Shown in pieces: positions 1 to 11,200 of a stretch of 64,000 bases of DNA (position 1 is the first letter of the stretch; each line of letters starts with the position of its first letter). The notes under the pieces are model-generated. The model made no database searches, had not been told where the DNA came from, and saw nothing but the letters and a program-made list of their open reading frames with translations. The DNA comes from Sinohyriopsis cumingii (taxonomy: Eukaryota; Mollusca; Bivalvia; Unionida; Unionidae). Position numbers and translations under genes: made by a program. The DNA lies in NCBI GenBank assembly GCA_028554795.2, contig CM068825.1, positions 97,457,451 to 97,521,450 on the forward strand. Reading direction: 5' to 3'.

Positions 1-542
1 ATTCGGTTGTCCATTGTTTAAGTAGTTTTCTCCTTAGGTTTTGCGTTATTCCTCCCCACCTTATGCTATGGGTGTTAAAATCCCCGCATATGATAAGATT
101 TTCCTCTTTGTCAGTGGTCATTTTCGTAATTGCTATTGGATTATCTCCCCTTTGGTCATATACGTTTAGTAGTTTTATAGTATGCTGGCCAGTGTTAATC
201 ATGATGGTTTGAATTTCTGTTTGTTCAGGTGCGTCTTAGTTTTGATCTGGAGTAACTTCTGATGGGTTTGGAAGTGAGTCAATAATATAGGTTCCCCCCC
301 CCCCCTTTTAATTTACCGTCTGTTCTATTTTTAGTATATACAGTTGAGTATCCTGGAATTTTAAGGGTGGTCTTAGAGGCCCGAGTTAGATGGGTTTCTT
401 GTGAGCAGATAATGTCAGGTTTAGGTCTGTCGGATTTTTTTTTTTTTTTTTTTTTTTTTTTGATTAGCTCTGGCATATTCTTAATGATCCCGCGGCAGTT
501 CCACTGCCACAATATCAAACATTTACGTTGATTGGAATACAT
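1..542 (-). pseudogene. LINE ORF2 endonuclease (EEP) domain, frameshifted
   Basis: The minus-strand frame from the ATG at 540-542 begins with the WNCRGI motif and continues to PDIICSQETHL, the first two conserved blocks of APE-type LINE endonucleases (QWN and QETHL with the metal-binding Glu). Past the 12-base C run at 294-305 the frame shifts. The next frame reads on to NVYDQRG and GDFNTHSIRWG near bases 30-90, the conserved GDFN block carrying catalytic Asp and Asn. A TAA interrupts this second frame near base 238. A 27-base T run at 435-461 encodes a lysine tract that does not belong in the fold. Family assignment rests on these motifs and is firm; activity is excluded by the breaks. Confidence 0.85.
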
Positions 543-587
543 ATTGATTATTGATATTTACTATTGTTATGATTTGGGTATGGTTTA

Positions 588-816
588 CTATGATCTCGAG
601 TTTTGATTGGGAAAGAATTTGTTTATTAATTTGGTTAGCACTTGATGAGTCATGTTGATTGGGACATGATCATTCTTTGTATTTTGTACAATGCTATTAG
701 CAAATTCACTAGTAAATCGAAGGACAACATTTGTAGAGTACCTATTTGATTTGGTGGCTTGATTATTCCTTTCCTCTGGTGTGCTCGTGGATTTGGGTAA
801 TTGCTTAAGGACCCTT
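588..816 (-). pseudogene. Possible C-terminal remnant of LINE ORF1
   Basis: A minus-strand frame of about 76 codons stays open from just after the TATA boxes to a TAG at 588-590, 45 bases before the ORF2 start. It has no early ATG and no domain I recognise. Its position directly upstream of ORF2 is what suggests ORF1. It could also be chance or part of the 5' UTR. Confidence 0.4.
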
Positions 817-903
817 TATTTATACTACTATTTATATTACTGGAAAGTTCTAGAAGTTACTTCGAGTTTACTCAGCACTGAATTTATCTAGAATGTTCTC
901 GAA
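817..903 (-). promoter_or_regulatory. Heat-shock-type promoter: two HSE trimers and two TATAAATA boxes
   Basis: Two perfect GAAnnTTCnnGAA trimers occupy 843-855 and 891-903. On the minus strand they are followed by two copies of TATAAATA (plus-strand coordinates 829-836 and 817-824). The order HSE, HSE, TATA, then coding matches classical hsp promoters reading on the minus strand into the LINE fragment. HSE spacing and TATA identity are seen directly; heat inducibility is inferred. Confidence 0.6.
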
Positions 904-1230
904 AATAGGCAATTTTCAAAATATCACTGTCCTGGTCACCAAAGCAAAGTTTGTGGCTAAAAATAGCCATTTTCTGTCCTTTTGAGGCATAAGCAATTAG
1001 GAAATAACACTTACTACGCAGGAACCCCCCAAAAAACTATTACACGGTATTATAATAGTAGCAGCAACAACATCTACTACTACTATAAATAATTAAAATG
1101 GGTAGAAAAAAACCAGACACAAAATGTAATCTTTATCCCTATTATTAACACCTAACAAACTTAATAAATTTTCATGTCACATGCCTGCAGCAGACACGCC
1201 AATGTCACTGAAATTAGATTGGATATTTTT

Positions 1231-1288
1231 GACCAATCAAAGTGCAGTAAATGATACCGACGAATAACGCGGGGAAAATGTAAACAAG
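1231..1288 (+). promoter_or_regulatory. GINS1 proximal promoter / 5' UTR
   Basis: A CCAAT-type sequence (gaccaatcaa) lies near 1231-1241. An E2F-like GC core, GCGGGGAAAA at 1269-1278, ends ten bases before the ATG at 1289. E2F control is established for many replication-factor genes; this site has one C more than the TTTSSCGC consensus, so it is only a candidate. No TATA box is placed suitably on the plus strand. Confidence 0.35.
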
Positions 1289-1363
1289 ATGTTGGCAGAA
1301 AAAGCATTAGAGCTTATTCGAGAGCTTGAGAGATCGATTGATGGATCTTTGCCGCCGTACAAT
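1289..1363 (+). CDS. GINS1: GINS1 exon 1 (residues 1-25)
   Basis: Encodes [16 protein letters not shown] and ends at SLPPYN before the donor GTAAAA. The ATG at 1289 is the family start; the open frame running on to 1510 is intron read-through. Confidence 0.95.
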
Positions 1364-4300
1364 GTAAAATTATTTCATTTTTATTTTTGTTTGCTGCAAT
1401 TGATAGATACATGCCTACAGTTGTCGAGTAATAGATACGTGCCAATGGTTGCCGACATAATTTTACAATGGGGGTGGGGGTGCGTTGGAGCTCGAATCGT
1501 TGTTGATTGATTGATTACTTAGATTTACGTCGCGTGCGCCCAAAAGGGTATGTGCAACGGTTTATTCCCGCAAAGTGGGATGCTAAATGTTCCTGGGGGA
1601 AGGAATTAATGCCACATCCCCCAGGCGTTTATGTGCCCAAGGAGCACTTCTAATTTAGACGTCATGTCGTAGACTATACTGTACAGTACAGTTTGTCTCT
1701 AACGACCTGAATGAAGGGCTTTCACGAGTGTGACATTGGCCCAACACACACTCATATTAACAAAGAGTTGATTTCAGTCGGTTATTGACTGTACTAGGTG
1801 TCGATCCAAGCAGTATGTAACGCCCGTTGTTGGAATCATTGTTCGCAATCACATTTATTTTGTGCATTTAATATATGTACTTTACATATTAATACGAATT
1901 AAAACGAATTATTAGCAATTATACGAGCAATTATTAGCAATTATACGAGCTACTGTTGACTGCGTCATATGTATTTATACAGGTCAGTAAATTCGAGAAA
2001 ATTTCTGCATGGAACTGCAAACTTGAGACGTGCAACTTACAAGAAAGATTGATATAGAACAATTCCAGGACAGAAGCCCCCCCCCCCCCCCCCCCCCCGG
2101 AAAAAATAGCAAATCCTTTAATCTTTGATGTTTACAGTATTATGCTATTTAATTTTCACTTGTATCGAACTGTTGACGTATTTGATCCAGATTTTATTTA
2201 TTTATTGTAACTATATTTACTATGATATACAGTGGTCTCCCTTGCACCCTTTAGTATTTTTTTTATGTGTAATGTAGTGTGTATCTTGTGTAGTAACTAC
2301 GAAACAATTTGTTTAAAATATACATTTTTTTGATACTATATTTCATCAAAAGTTATGTAAGTCTCAACATTTTCATTACATGTGCTGTAATCAACATTCA
2401 GGTTCAATGCAGTATTTTGCACAGCTTTAGAACAGTAAGTTACCCATTTTTACATACATGTACAGTGATTTGAGATGAAATGAGTTTATTAATGTAAGCA
2501 ATAAAAAAAACCCAGGATAATCAATATTTGTAAGCATTATTTATTTCTTTAATAAGTCTAGTACAGGTAAAATTGTTAGTTGCAATGCAACGTGCAATGG
2601 ATTTAATATTTCATTCTTCCATCACATCTACAAGGAAAATTTTCTTTTGGTTCTTGTATAAAACATGTACTCCGACTGGAAAAAAAATAGGTGAAAAAGT
2701 GCATGTTATGCAAACTAAATATAATTAAAACAGCAATTAAAGTTGATGAGTTAATGTCCATATATGACCACAGTGACATTATAGATGATGTCACTCTGGA
2801 TGTCATAAGATATGGGAATTGTGAAGGACAGTAATGAATTAGACTCACTAATTAAAAAGTAGGGCAAATTTTCATATCTTTTGACCATGTTTTCAATTAA
2901 TGTTTTAGCATGGTTTCATTCCATTTGAGAATTAGACAGTTTCATTGGTTATGATAAATTTAAGCAATAAGAACTCTTGTACACAGTAAATCTGTGTAAT
3001 CCTGCTTCCCAGGGTTGGATCTGAATGATGGTGCGTGCAAGGACCAACAATGATTGATTTTTGAACTCTCTTGTAAGAGTTATTTACATTTCAAACATGA
3101 GAAAATTTTCATGAAAATAAGAAATCAGGCCCTGCACTGAAAAGAAATATAAGTTACAATCATGCAACAGCATTTTCTGTATGGTAGCTGGTGCCAACTG
3201 TCTAGGCAAGTAAATTAAAGCCTTCTTCCTCTCATCAGCAGTTTAATTTGTGATCACTTACAACAGAAAATTGGAGTCATTCAGGCCAAATGTTAAATTT
3301 GGTGTTTGTAAAAAGGTTGGTGGTAACTATGTCTAATTTTATTTCTTTATCTACCAAATTTTTGTTGTTGATTTTTATGTTCCCTTGATTGTTATTGATC
3401 ACATGTGTGAAAAGTGCCACATCACTTATATTTTTGTAGTTTACAGTACTTTGCTTTTATGCCTCCGATCTTTTCCAGCATTTGAAATTTTTGCCTGTGG
3501 CACACCTTTGGCATACAAAATTAAATGTGGAACTTAGATTTCATGGACTGTCTTTGCAATATTGCAGAGTATTGGGAAGTAAATGAGAGTTGTCATTTTA
3601 CACATTTAACCTTAATTAAAACTTGTAATGGTCATCTCTTCTGTTTCTAGAATTGGAACTCGGTTCTCATTCATTTGGTTGTCACTCATCATTAAAATGT
3701 TGAAGTGTGCACTGCTGATTTTGGGAACCATTTTGTTTTTTGAATTAATATGGGACCTATTTTTGTTTATCAGCAAGTTTGTGTAAGTATTGAGAACATT
3801 TCTAGACTTGGAAGGATTCATGAGAAACCATGGGAACTTAGGTAAAACTTTTCTTATTATGAATCCATTTTCTTATTACAAGCTTCAGTTTGCTGACATT
3901 TAGTGTCATATAGCTTTATTACATAAAAATATACTGCTTGGTGTAGTTTTTGATTAACAGTTAAATGATCATTGCTGATAAGATAATCATAGAGAGCTGT
4001 TTATTTTTTATGTACATGACAGTTTTTGCAGAAATCTGATCCTGGAGTTCTGTTTTCAAAATCCTACTCTGATATATATTAAGTATGCATTCATGTTTTT
4101 GCAGTGTAAACCAATGTAAAATAGTGCTTTTGCTTTTTGTTACTATTTAAAACCACGATTATAACATCTTCTGAGTCTGCAACTTTCTTGTTTCATAAAA
4201 TATTTTGGTGCATTAAGTAGTAATTGGGGACATTATTCAATATGTGCAACTGTGTGGATTATATAGCAGCTGGGTGGAAATTCTGTTTTTGATTTCTTTT

Positions 4301-5151
4301 GAATGGCTGAGCCAGGTTTGGTCAAACTTGGCGGGAACATTGGTTAGGACACTATGAAAATTTGCCTGGGTTAGGTCCTCTGACTGGTGTGCCCTCCGTA
4401 TCAACTGGCCTGAGAATTTATTTTCAACTTCTACGATGGCTGAGCCAATCAAACATTGACTTGGTACTAAATGGCTAACTTAAAATTTGATTATGGCATT
4501 AAATCCTATGCTTATCTTACACAAGAATTTCTTTCTCTCTCTCTCTCTCTCTGCTTTGAATTTTTTTAATTTGTCAGATTTGCTATTATGTTCCAGGAGG
4601 ACAGAGTAAGACAAGTTCTGGAGGAAATGAGAGTACTTTGTGAGCAGAACCAGAAGGACGTGTAAGTACTGGTTCGAGTCTGAGCTGATTGCATTTGGGT
4701 TCAGTATACGATGGACAATATAGTTGCAGGAACCTAAATATTGCTCACGTTTTTGCATCTTTGCAGTCCCAGGTATGGTCCTGAGATACCACCTGTAAGG
4801 GTGCAAAACAAAGGTTGATGCTTTTCTTCAAGTTTTAGAGTTTTTGCATGATACTACTACTGATACTGTTAAAAGTGTTTGATATACCTTTTGTAAGAAG
4901 TACTTGGGCAATTCCAATGATATCAAAAAAGGTTTAAAACATCACTTGAGTAATAGCTAATTACATTAATATTTGTATTAATGCAGGTAATTGTAATGTG
5001 TTTCAGATGACCTACCAACCTGGGGTATTTTATGGTTTAAAAAATGGGATCCATACCTGATCCCGCGTTATAAGTGGGTTTGCGAGTTGTCAGGGCATGA
5101 GTTATCGAGGGAGTGGTGTATATTGCATTCAAAATCCAGCAAATAAGAATG

Positions 5152-5205
<54 letters not shown>

Positions 5206-8200
5206 TGAGAAGGGATTCTTTTGGGGTCTATCTTTCACATCTCTGCTGGGTTTTTTTTGTTTTTGTTCAAAGTAATTTTGGTATGTGTCAAAAATTATGC
5301 ATTCATTGCATACATGCCAACTATTATGATTTGACATAATCATTATGGTACTCTTTTTTTTTTGCTGAATTATGCTTCAGCTCACCTGTATATGAATTAT
5401 GCTTTTCTGGTACATTAAAAACCAAAACATAATAATAAGCAATATAAAGTTGTTCGTCATTATATTATCATATTTTTAATTCCACTTATCATAAAAATTA
5501 TTTGAGAATATTCTAAAAAGAAAGACTGCTGTGTAAGAATAGCATAATAGCTAATTTGTCCATCAATGATCTGCATGTACTTTCCTAATTTTCTATTTAT
5601 AGCAACTGTATATGACCCATTTCCAAGAAAACAGATGGTTTTCTTTAAGTTGAAACTTTGCCTCGCACGTTCATTGTATTCATTGTCAACTTAGTGGATC
5701 AAAAGTGATGCCTGATAGGATGTTGTAGGCATACTTTCCCTTCTGCTAGGGTGGACTAGTCACTCCTGGATCCTGATGGGTTTGTTATCTTTGTAGAGGG
5801 AAATGATCTTGTTGACTCATTTATTCAACTGACCACCATATATTGTTGGTGAGAAGTGTATATACCCCTAGTTGCCACTACAGCTGCATTTATAGTCATG
5901 TGACAATTATTTATATTGTCCTGACCCACTATTGCAGCTGGTATACTTATTTTCTGACTGCAATGATGCAGCCAGGTTTCGATTGACATAACCAGTGTTT
6001 AAATCCGTGCCACCTCTAATTTCAGATTGGGCCCATCCTGTGTTCTAAGTAAGGTCACATGCCCATTGGGCTTGTTGAAAAAATCTAATTGGCCTAAGAA
6101 AACCGTGATCGCATTGATGCAGTGTATAAATGTATTTTAAAGATGTTGACATACCTGCCATAATACGACACAATCTAAATCAGGTCACCACTGTCCTACG
6201 TGAAATTGAGATCTGATTTTAATCAAATCGAAGCATGGCGTGTCATGCTAAAAATACGACCTTGTACACTCAAATCCACTGACATGGTTGTGTTTTGAGA
6301 AAACATTATTTTCAGTAATCTTCAAAAATAGAAAAATAAAAAACCATTACCTTCAGTATATATGCTCATTACATGTAAACAGTTGTGATTGAAGCTGATG
6401 TAAAACCATCCCTTTAGCAATTAAAATAGTGGCAATTAAAGGCAAAGAGGTCAGGTTTAAACCATAATTTCACAAATTACTTAATTGGCTAACAATAGCT
6501 AGTGAGATGTGTTTGAAGACTGCAGTGGGTGAACCCACTGCTAATTTGCATAGGTAAGGAAAGGAAGTGGAACAAGCCAATATAGGTAAATAAAAGATAT
6601 GCTAGATGTGTGTACAAGAACAAAAGTTATTATATATGATTACCTTGAATGAGAATGTGTAAGCCAAATGTGTTATATTTTTGACAAGTTTGTGAAAAGT
6701 GGCAATCTTTCTTTGTAGTCGGATTATACTGCATATATAGAATGCAAAGCATGATCATTTCATTTGTCGGAATAGTGTTCAGATGTGGTTCATTTTTTAA
6801 GCCAATTTAGGAAGCAATTATCTATCATCAAAGCCCAACAAAAATAAATTCCAGAACTCCTGGTTGACTGAGTTTTACTTTGTGAAGCACACCCCCCAAA
6901 AAAAAAATAAAGATAAGGGTGGAGGTGACTTAATTCTTTGCACATACTGTAAACAACGCATGGACATACATAAACCTGGTTCTGACCAGAATTCACTAAA
7001 ATAATCCAGCAGAGAAGTTTGAACACCAGGACCATCCAGTCCCATGTGAGTGTGGTGATGAAATATAATGACACTTGCATTACCTTCAGACCCCTTGAAC
7101 CCTATTGAATTTATGTTCGAATTGTAGCTATTGCAATGTTGTCTGACAAAATTAAAATAGGGGAAATTTTGAGCATGTGGAAATTGGAGTGCGAGCTTGC
7201 GAAATTTCAGTCAGGGCTTGTGAGTTTTTTAAGTCTCCAGCCCTGTGCTTGTGTCTAAAAAAAAATTCTTTTAGCACTGCTTAACTGTCGCTGGAATTTA
7301 GCTAAAGTAGTGGTAAAAACCAAAAAAATCTGAAATATGTTTCTGTGTAAAAATGGGGATTTTTCAGAGGGACTAGAAGACTCTTGAAATTTCGCTTTCT
7401 AATAATTACAGGTGCTGTGTACTGTTTTGTAAAGAAACACACTTGATGCATGTATTGCTAAGTATTAAACTGTTGTGGCATTATGTAGGTTTGTTGTTAA
7501 TGTGTCCGTCATGGTACTATATTGTTTATGAACACAAATCTTGGTTCAATTAAGTTTGTCTAAAGAATTAACAAATGGATGAATAATACCATAGTTTAAC
7601 AGATCCCTGAATTGCATAAGGTCAGTGGTTATGGTTAATTTGACTTAAAGCAAAATGGGGTTTTATACATTAACTTTCGTACTAGTGGAAGACCTTGACC
7701 AGGCTTTGGATGGCTTGACCTTCCTGTAATAAAGAAACATAGATGTGGGGATATAAAGGTTAGAGGTCATGGTCATTGTAAGTTTAATAGGACTACATAC
7801 CTCAACCAAAGGTGGTATGTCCATAGAGATCTTTGGTCAGTAATCTTGCCCTATTAATACAATGATTGTTAAACACAGAGTAGAAGCATAATTTACCCTT
7901 CATGACACTCTCATTTACAGAAGTGCCACAGTTGCAGGTGAGAGTGGTCTTTTCTCAGGTGTTCAAGTCCGACATGCTGCATTGGAAAGGAACAAAAGAT
8001 GCCTTCTTGCTTATTTGTAAGTTTAACTGAATTTCATTAATTGGAATAAAATTTGACTTGCATTCATGATATTGAAAATGTAATCAAAAGTATCAAAGTA
8101 ACAGAATTTTATCTAAATAAAGATTGTATTGGAGAAATATTATTGCGTTTGCGAATATAATTATTGAGCATGAAACAGATGTAGATGTTGTTTTCCCATG

Positions 8201-11200
8201 AAAAGCATAATGGTTGTACCCAAGTCCTGTGTGTCATCAGTGGGTACATGAATGGCTGCAGTATTGGGAAATGTGCTAAACAGCTCATCTCACTGTAAAG
8301 AAATCAGTCCAAACCAGACTTTGTTGTACATTGGATAATTATGTGAGTTTATTATGTTGAAGTATTGAGATGCTTGAAGGAGTTTATTAATGTGATATCA
8401 CTTGGCATCAGTTCCTTGAAGGTACTCTCATTTTGTTATTTTTTTACAATAATTTTGAAGCTGAACTTTGTGTTGATTTTGATATAATTATTGTGATAGA
8501 TCTGTGAGCTTGCTGTGTTTCAGTCTTTTAGCTCCGCAGGTCATAGATCAGAAGAGTATGTGCAGGTCTTTCACTTGTCATCTGTTCATCCAGCATCGAT
8601 TCGCACAAGTTTGTTATTATTACTCCTGTACTCTACAGACTTTTAAAACACATCGTTTTCCTCAGACATCCAGTGTGGCAGTTATCTGGAAAATATTTAC
8701 ATTGCAATTACTGTATTTTCCCGCATATATCCCGCAGATGCAGATAATCCACACCCTCATATAGCCCGCGGGTTTTGGGGTTTTGTGTAAAAAATCGTTG
8801 GCATAACCCGCACCTTTGTATAACCCGCAACCATAGATTGATGAACTTTTTTCGTCAATGTTCACACGTGGATGACGAACGATACTACAACTACTACATT
8901 TTCACTCACCTGCCCAACATGCAAATTTGTATTTACGCTATCAAGTCAGTCGGCCCCAGTCCATATTCATCCCTCTGCATCACTTCAAGTTAGTCACCCT
9001 GCCTCCACTATATTCCGGCTGGCAGCCGGCAGATTTGAATTTTGAAGCCAGGTACTTGTGAGCCGGATATGCAATGGTGTGAGGTCCTGAGGCTGAATGC
9101 CACAATTGTCAATTTCAAATGTAGCTCGCATGACGTCAATTAACTACCGGTATTCAGGCTCGGTACACAGTGCTTGTGCGCGTAGGCTGTCTATAGGAGC
9201 TGTGCCTCAACTACAGGCTACATAAACACGGACATTTCTAAGTAATCTTGTATTCTTTTTAATTGTAGATTCGAGTTTAAATAATTTCTTTCTGTTTAAT
9301 TTTAAAAATGCCGAAACAAAAGTCTTACACAGCCGACTTCAAGCTAACTGCCATTGCGTATGCTGAAGTGCATGGCAATAGAGCCACAGGCAGAAAATTT
9401 GATATTGATGAGAGTGTAATCCGAGGTTGGAGAAAAGAAAAAGGAACTTTGGAGAAGATGAATCCACGAAAACATGCTCGTCGCAGACCTAAAGCAAAAT
9501 GGCCTCACCTTGAAGCTGACCTGAAGCAGTGGATCGTGGCCCAGCAGGAAAACAACCGACCAGTCTCGACAGTTGCCATCAAACTGAAGACCAAACTCAT
9601 GGCGGCAGAGAAGCGCATCGATGATTTTAAAGGAGGAGTGTATTGGGTATATAAATTTATGACCAATTGTCAGTCAGAACACGAACGACCGTTGGCCAAC
9701 GTCTGCCCGAGAATTGCCGTAGTAGCCATAATATCCATCCCTAGCAAAACAAAACTAGAACAATATATAAGTTATGTAGTTATGTTTTTCAAACAATATA
9801 TTGAAATATTATTACGTGTAAAAAATTTGTGATATAGCCCGCACCCTTATATAACCCACACACCCCCCTGCGGGGTTTGTAAAATCTGGTATAACCCGCG
9901 GGATATATGCGGGAAAATACGGTACTCTATAATAGATAATAATGTCAACATGGGGTTTTCAATGAAAGAATTCTTATGATGTCTCGTTGGTCCTAAATGG
10001 AACTCTTGACAATTTGAAATCTGATATTGCAGCCATCTTTAAAAAAGTGTTACTAATCCTCCTGAATATATAGGTGTATCAACATGTGTTTTTCACTAAA
10101 ATATTTCTCATGCACTCTGGTTGGTCCTGATTGAAAAAGGTGTTGATTTGACCTCCAGTATGGTCTCCATGATACCCATCTTGAAAATCATGGTACTGCA
10201 ATTTCATCTGAATTGATGATTATTTTGGCAAGAGCTTTTCGCTGAAAGACAGATTAAGATATCTAGTTGGTCGCAAGTAAAAGTGGTGCTGGTCTGACAT
10301 CCAGAGTGACCACTATGACACCCACCTTGAAAATGTTATTATTACTAATCGTCCTGAATGGTTGGTCACATCAGCATGGAGTTGTCTCTAAATGATGATC
10401 ATTGATTGGTTCTAAGTGACAGTGGTACCTCAGTTAGGTATCTTGTATACCTATTAACTCAAACACAAGAAAATAGTTTGGGTACCAGTTTGGTATGATG
10501 GAGTTTCTCAGAAATATCAGATTGCTTTGGTACTCAGTGGTTCAAAGGAAGAAACAGGCTTCCTGGAAATCCTGGAAGATTCTTTTGCTCAGGTGAGTAT
10601 AAATTAATTCCAGGGACTCTTCTTTAAAATTTCATTTCTTTGTTTGTTTGTTTTTTTTTTCACTAGTATCAACTGAAAATATAGTAAGTGTTGCCACTAT
10701 TTTCCATTTTATTTTGACCCCAAAGCGGCAAGTGATGAGTTAGTGATGACAAGTGGGCTCTTTGAGAATTTGTCCATCACGGGCAAGTGATCTATAATTT
10801 CAAGCCCAATCACTATTTCTGGTGTTGGTATATATAGAAGGGCAGTACATATGTCATTTTCTTAAAACTCAAAAATCATGTCTTAAAAGTAGTTGAAATG
10901 GAAAAACTATGAGACACGTTTACATACATTTAGAGGGTCAATGAGTGTTTGTGTGATTTGGATTTTTTATAAGTCTTTGGTATGACTTGGCCAGGGATTG
11001 AACGCACAACCTCCCGTATTTGAGGTGGACGTACTAACCACTAGGCTTAGGGCGACAATGAACTCTCATAATATTTCAAATGAAATTAAAATATATTGCC
11101 AAGTTAAAATGAGAATGTTTCTTTTCTTGCAGGTACAACAGAATTGAACAGATAAAAAAAATGAGATGGGAGTTTGGGAGTGTATTACCAACAGAAGTAA

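Larger units (their letters stand above)
1..857 (-). mobile_element. Non-LTR retrotransposon (LINE) fragment, 5' part, running off the left edge
   Basis: Read on the minus strand this stretch holds, in order, two heat-shock elements, two TATA boxes, an open frame that could be the end of ORF1, and the start of an ORF2 with an AP-endonuclease-type (EEP) domain. The order matches the 5' half of a two-ORF LINE. ORF2 is interrupted by a frameshift and a stop, so this copy is dead. The reverse transcriptase would lie left of base 1. The clade (I, Jockey, RTE or other) cannot be told from this piece. Confidence 0.8.

Noticed and set aside
8504-8993. Small frames of 67-86 codons at the left end of the pogo element
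   Set aside because: They overlap TIR and sub-terminal repeats and show no family motifs.
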